DNA of 64,000 bases from Phanerochaete sordida (GCA_019973155.2 BPQB01000001.1:868001-932000), one strand, 5' to 3'; shown: positions 1 through 11,328, numbered from the stretch's first letter. Numbers and translations are program-made. The notes: generated by a model not told the origin, from the sequence alone.

Positions 1-1201
1 TGGGGTTTGAGCATTCTCCAGGGAGACAGCCCGTCAGTTGCGCCGTATAGATTGCCGATGCGTTGTCTGATAATAATATTTGTAAGCGCAAAGAATGCCG
101 CGGGGAAGCTAGGACGGACATGGGAACGTTGCAAGAAACGGGATGGACATCGTATTGAGCCCAATGTAAGGCGCGTCGTCTCCTAGAAATACCATGTTCA
201 GTGCCTCTGGTTTCACATAGGCCCAGGTCGAAGCGTTGATGGAGGATTCTGGGGGATTATATGCGGCGCATTCCACGGTGTACACGGAGGCGTTGACTGT
301 GGCGTTCCCGACGGCCGACGCCACTTGCGGTATGACGTCGTAGATCATGTTCTCCTGCAAGCCAGGGCCGAACGAAGCCATTTGGTCGTAAACCGCGAGG
401 ATGTCGTACGCAGACGCAGAGCTACAGCGATCAATCAATGTCAACGGGTGCTCTGGCGATATATGGGGATACGCACGTAGCATTTTGCGTCGTCAGGTTG
501 GCGAGGGTAGTACGATGCACCGTCGGTACTGTCGCGTTGTACGGAACGACGTCCAATACGACAGGGATAGTTATGTGGAGGAGCCACACGCCAAAGAGAT
601 AGGCCGTGATGTAGACAACACCGCCGACGGCGGCGCGCAGCTTGAGCTGGCCCCACAACGCCAGCAGGGCTGCACCAAAGCCGAGCCAGGCAGCCCCCTT
701 GTCGTGGAGCGCAGTTAGAGTCTGGCGGACGTGGAGGTCGCGGCGGAATGCGAGCGACTGCGTAAGGGCGACGAGAACGGTGAGGGCTGCCTGGTTTCAG
801 TAAGTCCATGGGAGGCTGCGTGGATAATCAAGGCGACGCACCGTGCCGATAACCTGCACGACAGTGGTCGCGATGGTCGGGTACCATTTGAGCGACGACT
901 CTGTGAGAGCGAAGGTGACTGAGTGCTCATAATTCCCAAGGCAAAGAATCAAAAGGGCGATGTGCGCGAGGATGAGTAGTATATGCGCGCTGATGCACAG
1001 TAGAGCTTGCACATGGTAAGCGGACCAGCACCATCGCGAAGGTCTGACATCGTGCTTGGTGCACTCGTCTTTGCCAGGCTGCGGAGCCTCGCCGTCCGCC
1101 GAAGACCGCCTGCTTTTCTGCGATGCTGTCTCCGGGTCCATGACGGGAGACCTTGCAAGGTGGTGGTTTCTGAAAATGCTTGTAAGCGAGGGCTCTGCCA
1201 T
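1..1201 (-). CDS. Fungal multi-pass membrane protein, 3' part cut by window edge
   Basis: The family is one I know only as hypothetical transmembrane proteins of basidiomycetes; no function is known to me. Reading down the minus strand, a Ser/Arg-rich N-terminus (start taken at 1201, with in-frame ATGs at 1142 and further upstream as alternatives) is followed by hydrophobic helices around ALLCISAHILLILAHIALLI, then a helix at TIATTVVQVIGT. After an intron (about 816-759) come LVALTQSLAFRRDLHVRQTL, a helix pair at GAAWLGFGAALLALWGQL, and VVYITAYLFGVWLLHI. An extracellular-type segment with many N-x-S/T sites follows (NAT, NAS). A further intron near 110-60 (acceptor TATCAG) carries an open frame to base 1, so the gene continues off the left edge. 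Exon joins at about 485-430 also fit. Topology is inferred from hydrophobicity. Confidence 0.75.
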
Positions 1202-3037
1202 TTTATAGCCATTCCAGGCGCATAAGCCAAGACCCACAGTATTCCTCTCTATCGACTCAGCACATGCTACTGCGACAAACGGACGAGGAGGCGTTGCTAG
1301 TTCCATGAGGATGACACTACCAGCGATATTGGGGCGCTGACCGGCGGCCCAACTGCTGGTAGCCGAGACGTTCATGTGGACTGCGATCAACGGGAGGCGG
1401 TAGGGGGGCGGTAATGCAGCTTCCGTCTCGCCGATGGGAAGTCGTTTGCTGAGGTGAGAACCCATAGAGCTGCGGCGGCATCATCCTCCGTGGCGTCAGT
1501 CGGAATCGCTTAGGCTACCCCGCCTCAAGCTGTATGTGGCAGATGCGGCGCAATGTGTCTTCGACTTGGAAGTCGTCCACCCGCGCAAGCCTATTATCGC
1601 GCTATTCTTGGCCTGGACGCTCGATTGCTGACATACTGAAATTGGATTTGTTATCAAACTATAGAAGAAGTGCAGAGTCGATGTACTCCGTACCCGTTGA
1701 GGAAGTTTCCATTCCGCTCGAGGCGGACAGGTCCACAGCGATCTTGCCGTAACCACGCGGCCAAACCCGGTGTTGCGGCGATGCCTGTGAGAATGCAGTT
1801 CTTATACTCGCTGACACCGGATAGACGTCATCCGCCCAGTCGAACGTCTAGACGATGAGTCACATGAGCAAGAAGTTGATTTTGGTAAATGAGGACGCAC
1901 AGGACATGTGAAGCCGTCTAACCGCAGAACCGGGGCTAGACTGAGGATGGCTGTACAATAAACGCCACGCAGCGTCCGCTAAGAAAGATTTTTAGTTGGG
2001 TACAGCCAGCCGTCGCCTGTTCCGAAAGTGCATGAGTAACTCTAGGCCGAACAGTGTTTGGAGGTCACAAATACCACGATTCGAATGCTAGCAATTTCAT
2101 GGGAATAGTCTTCAGACGTCCACCAGAGTTTTCAGGACTGAGACACCAGACTCGACTTGCACAGCAGGAGCTTCCCGTATGTCGTCCACCCGCATTCCAC
2201 CTTACTGTACCGCGGATCAGCGACGCAGAAACTCCGGTACAGACGGAGCCATACCTCAGGGTACACAGTTCGATGGACGCGGAGCTAGACCTTGTCCTTC
2301 CCCGAGAACTCGGCCTATTCGACAGCGGACCAGCGTGATGTCATCGAACGTCTGCAGCATCTTCACGACGCAGAACGAGATATCGTCGTCTGCTCGAAAC
2401 TGTTGCCCGGCTCCGAATGGGAGAAGATAGACACTTCAGCTCCAGATCCTTGGGCATCCTCTCATTTAGGAAGCTGCCCGGGTCGAACCAGCCTGCTGCG
2501 AAGAAAATGGATGGTCAGCGGGAAGGTTGTGAGCGGGAGCCAGAGTGAGCGTCGCATACCGTCAGAAGCCCAATAGCCCTTCCTGCGGCGCATGCAGCGT
2601 ACCGAGCGCTCCACATCATCAACTCATCCTGGCTGCGACCCAACCGCCACCGGCGACTCGCCACACAACCCCGCAGGCCTCGCGATTAGCATCCGCGCGC
2701 GGCGTCTCCGGGGAGGGAACGACCCCGCCAAGCGCGCTCACCCAAACACGGCGAAGCCGCGCAGCGCGCGCGATGTCGCGCAGGCGCGGGAAAGCCTGAA
2801 GTGAAGCGCGGGACGGCCGAGAAGCTGCCGCACGCCGCCGGCTGTGCGACCCAGACCGCAACGACCACGACCGTCCACGGCCCCCGTGGCCAGCCCATTC
2901 CTCGTCCCAGGCCAAACCTTGGCCTGCGCAGCACCCCCGCGGCCCGGCGCACGCACCCACGCACTCGCACCCCGAACGAGCCGTCGCAGGGACGGCGCTG
3001 CAGCACCTGCTCCGTCGCAGCACCCGGAGACCGCACG
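1202..3037. other. Gene-poor stretch with short open frames
   Basis: No gene could be assembled. Two neighbouring stretches on + share the peptide core TADQR (about 2210-2225, and 2309-2345 as YSTADQRDVIERLQHLHDAE), so this may be a small internal duplication or a decayed reading frame. From about 2590 the base composition becomes strongly GC-rich, and long overlapping open frames appear on both strands. These are composition artefacts leading into the small membrane gene that starts at 3038. Confidence 0.4.
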
Positions 3038-3484
3038 ATGGACACTCTCGAGGGTGCGCTGCCTGCTTCCTCGTGCTTCGCACGCGTGTGCTCACCGGGC
3101 GCACAGGACCCTGGGGCGCGGAGGCGAAGCCGCGCGCGGACGCCGACGCACCGGGCGCGTTCCGCCATGCGCCGCCGGCGCAGGACGAGCAGTGGGGCGC
3201 GCTCCCGTTCTTCGGCCCGCGCGACCCGCCGCGGTGGCCGCTGCACAAGACGTTCTTCCTCGCGGGCGGGCTCTGCCCGCCGCTCTGGTTCGTCGGCGGG
3301 TGGCTGCCCGTGCGCGACGACGACGACAACTGTGGGTGTTGTGCTTGTTGTTTGGGGTGCGGTTTCGCTGAGCGCACGCGCAGGGTCTGAGCTCTTCCGG
3401 CTGCGCTGCCAGGCGGCGGCGATGGTGACGACGATCGTCGGCGTTGCGCTCTTGATCCTGCTCACCGCGTTCGACCGCCCGTAA
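3038..3484 (+). CDS. Small two-helix membrane protein, three exons
   Basis: A 113-residue protein is assembled from exons 3038-3053, 3107-3331 and 3384-3484. Both introns have GT..AG ends (GTGCGC..CACAG and GTGGGT..GCGCAG) and the phases close exactly. The N-terminus is Ala/Pro-rich and probably disordered. A Trp/Pro-rich segment (PFFGPRDPPRWPLHKTFF) leads into a first helix at LAGGLCPPLWFVGGWLP. An acidic RDDDD turn and a basic stretch follow, then a second helix, AMVTTIVGVALLILLTAF, ending three residues before the stop. Similar short proteins with the WPLHKTFF..GG..PPLWFVGGWLP pattern occur in basidiomycetes as hypothetical proteins. I cannot name a role. The start is the first ATG that keeps the frame; an upstream exon remains possible. 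Confidence 0.6.
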   Translation: MDTLEGALPASSCFARVCSPGAQDPGARRRSRARTPTHRARSAMRRRRRTSSGARSRSSARATRRGGRCTRRSSSRAGSARRSGSSAGGCPCATTTTTVGVVLVVWGAVSLSARAGSELFRLRCQAAAMVTTIVGVALLILLTAFDRP

Positions 3485-3624
3485 GATAGTGTACACTCAC
3501 AGTGCTCCTGTTATGTATATCCGACCTGTACAGCATGATAATACAATGTCCGTCATGTCCTGAGCCCTCGCAACGGCTATGCGCCTGTCTTGACAGCTTC
3601 CTTGGCCGGTGTCTGTGAGGATGA

Positions 3625-4492
3625 TCAGGAGGGAGCGGGCTTCGTGGGGAATGGAAGACGCACCTCTGCGACTTCTACCGGCGGCTCGTCGATAAAGTCT
3701 GGAGCCTTGTTCAGGTCTGCCAGGTAGGAAGGGCCTTCTTCCTCTGCTTCTAGCTGTAGGGCATCCAGTTCTGGTACGGGGCCAAACATGAGCTGTCGCA
3801 CGAGGATGGCGATGCATTTATGCGCACCTGCTTCGAGATCCGCTTCGTCCAGCTCGTCAGGCACTGCATACGACCTTCCTAATGACTCCTGTATCTCGTT
3901 CGCCTGCTCCAGCAGATCCTCCATCTCGTAATGTATATTCTGCAGTAGGTAGACCTTGAGCACATTCTCATCGCGCCATGCAGACCACCACGCACCTCAA
4001 TCTTGTCAATATCGATCTTCCCATACTGCTTCTTGAGCTCCTTGTTGGCCACCTTCATGGCATCGACGGTCGCCATCGTGTTGCGCAGGTTCTCCGTCGC
4101 GAGCGCGGCAGACTCCATGTTGAACGTCTGCTGCGTGAGCTGGGCGAGCTGGTTCTCGTACATGCGCTTCTGCTTGAGCGTGCGCAGCGCGCGCTCCTGG
4201 ATCGCGTTCTGCATGCACCGTCAGCGCGCCCTCTCCCATCCTCCCCTTGAAGCGAGACGCACCTTGCCGGGGCCGTTCCGCAGCTTGCTCATCTGCTCCT
4301 TGTAGCGCGCGAGCTCGCCGTCGAGCTTCTTGATCTTGACCTCGACGGACGCCATACGCGTGTCTGTCTGCCCGGGGACCGCTCAGCCGGCTGCGCGTCG
4401 CGCGGGGCGCAGGGAGCACTGACCGACGAGATGGCATCCTGCAGACTCGGCTTGGGCTTCTTGCTCGAGGAGCTGCCAAAGATGCGGTTCAT
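3625..4492 (-). CDS. VPS60: ESCRT-III subunit VPS60 / CHMP5
   Basis: This is a Snf7-family protein of the ESCRT-III machinery. It acts on endosomal membranes, where with Vta1 it promotes Vps4 activity during multivesicular-body sorting. The start MNRIFGSSSSKKPKPSLQDA is the diagnostic VPS60 N-terminus. Next come the basic helix TDTRMASVEVKIKKLDGELA, the hairpin TFNMESAALATENLRNTMA, then KQYGKIDIDKIE, MEDLLEQANEIQESLGRSY and the acidic DELDEADLEAELDAL. A Pro-rich tail ends in LPFPTKPAPS. Five exons are joined by introns at about 4425-4381, 4263-4211, 3999-3944 and 3832-3776. The last of these is in frame and stop-free. Length and motif order match the family, so the gene looks intact. It reads toward the 3' end of the small membrane gene (convergent, 140 bases apart). 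Confidence 0.93.
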
Positions 4493-5637
4493 GGTCGGGA
4501 GGAGTCGGTGGGTGGGTGCGAAGGGTGCGTGAGGGCTGGAGGCAAAGCGTAGGAGAGGCGGGTGCGTCCCCGGGCCATGCCCGAGGCCCTACGCAGCTCT
4601 GATTGGCGCTCTCGTCGTGGCGTTCGCTCCCGGCAACGGCCGCCGACAGGTTGCCCGGACTATCCTGGGCCTGAACTCGCAACCCTAGTCGTTTCGCTCG
4701 TGAGGCAGCCAGTTCGCACACCGCGCCTTATTTTTGGGTTTGGTGGTCGAACGCTGCCTACTCGCTACAACGGATGGTGGAACTGGACGGACTCTTGGAG
4801 ACCCCTTCAAGTCAGCGCTCAAAGACTTGGAGAAATTGCGCGAACACCCCTGGGAAGAACCTGCACGAAACCGCGCGCGTAAGTTACTCCTTTACCTCAG
4901 CTCGCATCAATAGAATAATGGACAGTGAATGCAGAGAGAGCCCGAATCTGCCCCCGGCGCGCTGAACAACGGCTCGTGAAACCGTGCTGAGCGACGGGCA
5001 TCTTGAAGGGGCAGCACCTAGCGGGGCGCTTGCGTCTGTCCAGCCAAGGGTGGTGGAGACGACGGCATTCAGGGCACGAGGGTCGCAGGCGAGTGGTGCT
5101 CCAATTACTGGTGTTCAGAGGAGCCAAATTTGGGGTTATCTCATCCGACCGGTGCAGTGGACCGCGTCGCTCTGAACACTGTCCTCCTCGTAGCTCCGGC
5201 CAAAGATGTTCGGATCCCGACGGGTAAGCATCTGGGCGAACTGTCAGAGATCCTCAGGTTCTGGATCTCTAATGTTAGGCTTCCATTCGCCCTTTTCCAT
5301 ACTTTCGCACGCAACGCAAGCGTACGTACGTATTTGAGCGGCACAGCTGACTCCAAGCTTGAACTTTTCAGGCAGGTGCAATGCTTGACATTTCAGGGGG
5401 CAGATCATGAGGAATGTTTTGGACCAATTCTGCACCATTCCGGCGGCCCTCGTACTGTCCTCATTTCTGTCGTCTCGAGCCTGGAAGGCGTTTATAACGT
5501 CATAGTTCCATGCATATCATACTATGGAGGTAATACAGCGAGTGTAGCGGGCAGCTGACGCACAGGTGACCGCAAGGGCTGCACAGACAGCATTCTTACG
5601 GCTGCTCACCTGAAGCCTATCAGTGCGACCTACAGCA
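4493..5637. other. Intergenic region with an unproven small + strand frame
   Basis: The stretch separates VPS60 (reading left) from the next + gene. From about 4746 to 4912 on + one frame reads well as protein, with DPFKSALKDLEKLREHPWEE followed by PARNRARKLLLYLSSHQ and a stop. I could not find a start codon or an upstream exon for it. It may be the last exon of a small gene sharing a divergent promoter with VPS60, or chance. Nothing else was recognised. Confidence 0.3.
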
Positions 5638-5645
5638 TATATAAG
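5638..5645 (+). promoter_or_regulatory. TATA box
   Basis: TATATAAG lies about 80 bases before the ATG at 5719. That is the normal distance for a basidiomycete TATA promoter when the 5' leader is short. Confidence 0.55.
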
Positions 5646-5718
5646 GCACAGCCCCTTGTTGTTGTGACGCAGATACAGAGCCCTCTTCTGTCCTTGATAT
5701 CCCGCTACCCGCAGTGCA

Positions 5719-7398
5719 ATGTCTACTGAGGACTTACCAGAGGCTGCCATCGCTCTCGAGGCCAGTGTCTTTACCCCGTACGTTCCCAAGATTCTTCTAC
5801 ACCGATGCCGCCGTTCCTGACAGATTCGTTAGCAAAGATATCATCTCTACTTGGCCATTTGACGAAAATGATAACAATGTACGCAGAATACTATCAACCC
5901 CGCAGGGTTTATCTGACTGGTTTTTTCTTCTAAAGTTCGCCAGAGTGGATATCTTCGTGAAAAACCTCTACCTCGGCGACGGCGACGGGAAGCCTTGGAT
6001 GAACAACACCAAAGCTCGAGAGTCGGAAACATGTAAGATCTCTCCCCAGTAGCCAACTTCTTTCTCAGACATCAGCTCGCTAGGGATGGTGCAGCGAATC
6101 GGCAACGCGAACCTCACTCCGGTCACAAACGAGCCGGTGGCATCGGAAAAGAATCCTTCGTACCAGTGGGCCGAAATATGGCGCGCCTTGAACACCTACA
6201 ACGTGCTCACAACACGGCACGCCGACTCCCCCGTGACGAACCTCCTCTTCCAGCTCCCCGCGTCCGGGCTCGCGCAGGGCATGTTCCCGGCCAACCTGCG
6301 CACGCTGCTCACCTCCAACGAGGCCACCATCCGCGCGAACCCGCAGAGCGACTGGATCGGGCGCCCGCCGCCGACCGCGCCCAATCCGCCCGTGGACCGC
6401 TACGCGCCCTTCGCCGGCGTGCAGGCCGCGTACGCGACCGGCATGCAGTTCTTCCAGACAGGCGCGGTCGGGCCCACGAGCGTCGAGGCCGCGTTCGTGC
6501 TCGCGACGCAGTTCGCGGGCGTGAACTGGCAGAAGCTGCAGCGGCGCCTCGGGACGCCGGGTGCCGTCGAGCGCGGCGTGTTCTGGGTCGCCGCGCTGCT
6601 GGTCGACAAGGCCAGCGGCGAATATGTCATCACGGAGCGCAGGCGGCATCCGTTGGGGGACAGGAACCAGGGCCTGCGCTATTATCTGCGGAACGCGTCG
6701 CAGGCGAACGATCCCCAGGCGGGTATGGTGCTCGTGGTGAGTGACGCTTCGCGCCATGATACAGCTCTCGCGTTGACAGTCTTTCCCAGCTCGATCTTGA
6801 TCCCGACATCGACGGATTCAGGGACGCGAGAAAAAAGGTCTTCTTGTTCGTAATCCACGGTCAATATTTTATTTTTGCCTGAGCGCCGGCCTTGGATTAA
6901 TCCCCGGTATGGGTCCCCTTAGCCATCGATGCGCACTCCCGCGTGTTTGTTCCTCCCGTGACTGCTCTGACGAACCTCGCCTACACGACATACAACCCCG
7001 CGACGAGCGCGCCGCCGCTGTCCAATCTCACCTCCAAGGACAACATCAGGTTCTACGGCCACGCGGTGAGCTATTGCCGCTTACTGTGCGCGCGCAACCC
7101 AACTAACATGGGAGTAGCATGCGGCGATCATGGATTACAACGCCTGGATGGACTGGTTCGGACAGAGTATGGATTTTCCAAACGCAGATCTACGTCAGGC
7201 TGATACCGAGTTCGCGCTCAGAGAACCCTGGCGAGCCGATGCCCAGGTACGCGCAGATCGGGGAGCAGCACTTGTACGTAGGCCGCGATCTAGGCTCAAC
7301 AACACATTCTCACTTATACGCATCACAGCTACTTCCTCGTCGAAGACGAAAACGACCTTTGGCCGCGCCGAAAGTACCTCGCGACGGGGTCGAAGTAG
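5719..7398 (+). CDS. Conserved-looking protein of unknown function
   Basis: I do not recognise the family. The gene starts MSTEDLPEAAIALEASVFTP. It continues over an intron (about 5779-5822) into FVSKDIISTWPFDEN, then LYLGDGDGKPWMNN. A 36-base intron at 6033-6068 joins this to ISSLGMVQRIGNANL. The large central exon (6069-6735) is Ala/Pro-rich, with YAPFAGVQAAYATGMQFF and TPGAVERGVFWVAALLVD. Later exons give LDLDPDIDGFRDARKK, VPPVTALTNLAYTTYNPAT, MDYNAWMDWF, YAQIGEQHF and a final exon YFLVEDENDLWPRRKYL ending at 7398. One join near 7156-7186 is uncertain, because the only frame-closing intron is 31 bases. An alternative 3' end at 7646 in another frame is open. No signal peptide or membrane helix is seen; a soluble protein is inferred. 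Confidence 0.6.
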
Positions 7399-7683
7399 TA
7401 GAGGGATTCAAAGTAAAGGACCGTAAGACGCGGAAAGTCGAATTGTACAGCAAGCGTGAAATCATACATATAGTGTTTGAAATGCGGAGATCAGCACGAA
7501 AAGGAGCGTATATCGTTGCAAAGGATCCCAAGAGAAAGAGCACTGGTGGAGGCACAGTCAACGAACTGTTCTCCCTGGCGAACGAAGAACAAAACAAGCC
7601 CCAAACTATCTTACAACAGTCCTTGAATACAGGGAACGAAGGATGACTAGGGAACGACTGTGACTAGCGTTGGGGCGTTGAGC

Positions 7684-8803
7684 TCAAAGTGGCTGCACGG
7701 CCCCACGCTGCGCGTCCTCACCGCCCTGCTCGACGCGCACCCACTCCGCGTGGACCCTGGCGTTGGGAAACAGGGCACGAACATACGCCTCCACCGCGTC
7801 GCCGTCGTCAGACGCGCTCGCGCCAAAATCGAGGACGCGCAGCCCCGTGACAGGCGACGGCGCGTCCCCGCCCCACGGTGCGCGCTCACCCCGGAGGAGC
7901 GCCGCGAACCGCGCGAGCGCAGGGGCGTACCCCGCCGGATGCGGCTGCGCCGCCAGCGCTTCGAGGACGCACAGGCCCGGGAGCTGCGCGCGGTCGCCGA
8001 CGCGCTCTGGCGCGGGGTTGAGGGCGAGCGCCGTGAGGCGGGGGTGCGCGCGCAGGAAGCGCGCGAGGGTGCCGCGGTCGTAGGCGAGCGCGTTCGTGTC
8101 GACGATGCGGAGCGTGCGCAGGCGCGGGGAGAGCCCTTCGTAGGTCGAGAGCGGGATGCGGGTGAGCGTGGTGCGGTTTGTCTCGATGCGGAGATGTTCG
8201 AGCGTGGGCAGGCCCTGCAGGACGCGTGCGAGTGCGCGGGGGCTGGTGTTCCCCGAGACGGTGACGTCGAGCTTTGTCAGGGTTATGGGGTTGGCTAGGA
8301 GCAGGGCGAAGACGCTGAGGCCGCTCGTCGATAGGATGTGGGCGGCGATCTGTGTGACGTTAGGGAACAACGGCGACGACGTCTTGCCGAGGAGAGCCCT
8401 AGCAGCGCCCCATAGGCAGCCGACGCAGCTATCTTCAGAGACCTCGTCGAAGCTGATCTTCTTGACTCTGGCAGCCATGAGTTGAACTTGGTCCCAACGA
8501 TGACGGAACTCCTTCTCCTCTGCCGGTGGACGTCCCTTGAAGGGAGTATCAGGTACCTCTACGCGCCAGCAAAAACAGACGTACGACGCATCCCTCGTGC
8601 CCAGGGATCCCTGCGCTACGGTCGACGCAGACCTCTCCAAGGACTTCGCTCACGCTTGTACATACACGGTGGAGCTCGTCCAATGCAACCTCAGAAAATG
8701 GCTGGACTTGGGAGAGGGATTGCAGGTCCTCCGGGTCGAGGAGCCGCACAATGATGCGCAGGATATCTTCGACCTCCATGCAGCGGCGCACGGAAGGCCG
8801 CAT
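7684..8803 (-). CDS. F-box / leucine-rich-repeat protein, copy 1
   Basis: This is probably a substrate-recognition subunit of an SCF ubiquitin ligase. That is inferred from an F-box-like N-terminus (MEVEDILRIIVRLLDPEDLQ, then LSQVQPFSEVALDELHRVC) followed by irregular leucine-rich repeats. Those include LTKLDVTVSGNTSPRALARV, LPTLEHLRIETNRT, LSPRLRTLRIVDTNAL, LRAHPRLTALALNPAPE and LPGLCVLEALAAQP. An intron near 8545-8600 separates the two parts (donor after GCVV, acceptor before GRPPAEE). The start at 8803 is the first true ATG of the F-box frame; 8779 is also possible. The C-terminal repeats end in FPNARVHAEWVRVE. It is clearly paralogous to the gene at 10227-11328, with the same exon layout and colinear repeats. 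The substrate is unknown. Confidence 0.8.
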
Positions 8804-10226
8804 GGCATGCGCAGCGAGGGAGCGAAGGGGCGAAGAGTCCACGCTTCATCAAGAGGTCGAAGGTGCTGATTATATGCGTGCATAGTCGCGTGTCTGCTGT
8901 CAGATTACTGCTCCGTTGGGCCTACTCTTCGTAGAGGACGGAGCACCATAGCTACTGCCGCGATAGCATACTAAGCGTGCAATTTGGCCCATAAACGTAG
9001 AGAGTGCCTCGTAACAGCGCATCCGAGGAGGCACCACGACCGTGTTGGGAAATACCGGAGGCGCAGGGTGACATGAAAGCGCATGTTATCCATGAGGCTG
9101 ACCTGACCTGGCTGTCATGCTTAGCTATGCGGGACGACGAGGCGATGATAGAGGTGACGCACGTACCGGACCGGGTCATGCTACCGCACGAGTGGCCATC
9201 GGATCCGAATATGCGGACGATATTGAGTTCAGAATTAACATCCGAGGCCGCATACTTCGAGTCGAGTGGGGCACTCGCTGAGCTGCTGAGATTAGGATGG
9301 TCAGAGAGACTGACTTTCAAAGGTAAGAAAAGTGAGACGTGCCTTACAATGGGTGGTGAGTGTCAAAGACGCAAGCACATAAAACCTTTTAGAGAAAACA
9401 AGGGGTTACTAACGCCGAGTTCGTCGAGGACAACGTACTACTTTTGCAGACAAGGCACTTCGCAGCCCTTTGCTACTCGGCTGACGGAGCTCTAGCAAGG
9501 TAAGCTTTGCAAGGGTTTTACTCATGTAGACATCTGGCGATTCCGGCAGCTGTGGCTCTTGAGGCTGCTGCAGGATGACAGCCGCAAAGCATGTGGCACT
9601 GGTGAAGCTGTCTGTTCTAAGTACTTATCTGAAGCTGAAGATGAAAACTTTGCTGTTGTAGACGGTGTTCGCCAAGTTACCTTCAGAGAATGAGACTATA
9701 CAAGCGAGAAATGCAGCAAGCGAGAATGAATGAAAGTTCTCGTTGGGGCCGGCCGCGAGGTAGAGGGAGAGGCTAAAGCCGGAGTCTGCCAACGGGACCC
9801 CGAAACGCCTTTGATAGGCGCTCCCATTGTGGCGTTTTTGAACGGCAAATGCCGGACCCGACGCTTTCGTGCACTTTGATTGAGATATGGCTTTGCTTAG
9901 GCAGTTCATCGAGTGAATCTTTATGAAAAAATACAGAAATGTCCTGAGATATCATTCATGGTATTACTTCCAGCAGAAATACTCGCCAGCAACCAGAAGA
10001 AAAGACTATGTATGAATATTCCTGTCCGAAAGTCGTGCAGGAGTCTGACGCGACGAATTCGAAGTGAGCCTATACAAAGATGACAGAACTCAGAGAAGAA
10101 CGTAGCCATCAAAGCAAGAAACAAATTAAAGTCCTTGTGAGTACCAAAGCAGGCAGTCCATGCAGTCATAGAACAAAGCGAGCATTCGTCCGTGGTAGGA
10201 AGGTGTCTGGCAGCGGCAACGCACGC
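8804..10226. other. Spacer between the two F-box genes with a doubtful + strand gene
   Basis: On +, 9004-9322 gives a reasonable frame (HVIHEADLTWLSCLAMRDDE, then LTSEAAYFESSGALAELLRL). A second good frame follows at 9393-9490 (TNAEFVEDNVLLLQTRHFAA), and a third short exon ends near 9577 (IPAAVALEAAAG). The second and third join cleanly through an intron starting GTAAGC at 9500. The first and second do not close in phase with any canonical splice pair I found. This is either a broken gene or a mis-read first exon. From 9580 to 10226 nothing is recognised. Confidence 0.35.
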
Positions 10227-11328
10227 CTACATCTCGTCCTTGTCCATCTCCGCGACACCCGTCGACTTCGCTCTAACCTTGGCACCCGGGAAGAGGCGGC
10301 GGACGTACGCCTTCACGTCGTCCATGCCGTCGCACGACCTGCTCGCGCCGAAGTTGAGCTCGCGTAGACGGTTCGGGCGCGGCGGGGGTAGGTCCCAGTT
10401 GACGGGCTCAAAGCGGAGGAGCGCGGCAAAGCGCTCCAAGGCGGGGGCGTAAGAGGCGGGCGATGGCTGCGCGGACAGCACCTCGAGGCAGCGCAGGCTG
10501 GGGAGCGCGTCGCGGTCGCCGACGTGCTTCGGCCACGGATTGAGCGAGAGGGCCGTGAGGCGGGGGTAGCCTCCGATGAGCTCGCGAAGCATCGCGTCGT
10601 CGAACGTGAGGGCGCGTGTGTCCTCGATCTCCAGGACGCGGAGCATGGCGGACAGGCCTGAGTAGCTGTCGAGGGCGAGCGGGGTATCTGTGGTCCGTTC
10701 CGTGTTCACGTGGAGGTGCTCGAGGGCGGGGAGGTCGCGGAGGACATGCGCCAGCCGGCCGTGGCAACCATCGAGGGTGACCGTGATGTCGAGCTTCGTC
10801 AACGTCCGTGGGAAGAGCGCCCAAAGGGCGAAGGTCTCGAGGCCGAGTGCCGAGGTTATGAAGCAGTCTACGACGACGGCCTTCGGGTAGAGTGGGGAAG
10901 GGGCGCGCTCGGAGAGCGCTTTGGCGGCACTGTATACGCAGTGCATGCAGCCATGCGGGTATATGTCGGACCAGGCGATGATTATGGCCCTCGAAGTCCA
11001 GAACTGAGTTTGACGCCAGAGGGCGCTGAACTGCGCCTCGTCGGCGGGTGGGTGTCCCTGCGAACGGCGATCACGACGACGTTCCCCGGCATAAAACTCT
11101 AGTACAACTCACGATGCAGTCCTGGTGCTGAGCTGTTGCGACGCTTCGATCCACAAAGATGTTGGTAAGGAACGGCCAGTCGTCGTTGCAGATCCGATAG
11201 AGCTCGTCGAGAGCGGCGGTCCGGAAGAACGGTATCTGCGCGAGGGCGCGCACCTTCCATCGAGGAAGTTGGCTAACGATCAGACGCAAGATGTCGTCGT
11301 CGAGCAGGGTGTGCATCCCGGCCTGCAT
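10227..11328 (-). CDS. F-box / leucine-rich-repeat protein, copy 2
   Basis: This is the paralogue of the gene at 7684-8803. The F-box-like start is MHTLLDDDILRLIVSQLP and then LAQIPFFRTAALDELYRICN. The first ATG in frame is at 11328, giving MQAGMHTLLDDD. After QDCI an intron of about 55 bases (GTGAGT..TTCGCAG) leads to HPPADEAQFSALWRQTQFW. Leucine-rich repeats follow: LTKLDITVTLDGCHGRLAHV, LPALEHLHVNTERT, LSAMLRVLEIEDTRALTF, YPRLTALSLNPWPKHVGDRD and LPSLRCLEVLSAQPSP. The tail is acidic and basic (VAEMDKDEM). As in copy 1, the tract HVGDRDALPSLRCLE matches RVGDRAQLPGLCVLE in place, so the two arose by tandem duplication. An SCF adaptor role is inferred; the target is unknown. Confidence 0.8.

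Noticed and set aside
2619..3465. Long overlapping minus-strand open frames of about 250 codons
   Set aside because: They are Arg/Ala/Pro/Ser-rich, present in several phases at once, and lie opposite the small membrane gene; they reflect GC-rich composition.
6080..6757. A 225-codon minus-strand frame
   Set aside because: Arg/Gly/Pro-rich shadow of the large central exon of the + strand gene at 5719-7398.
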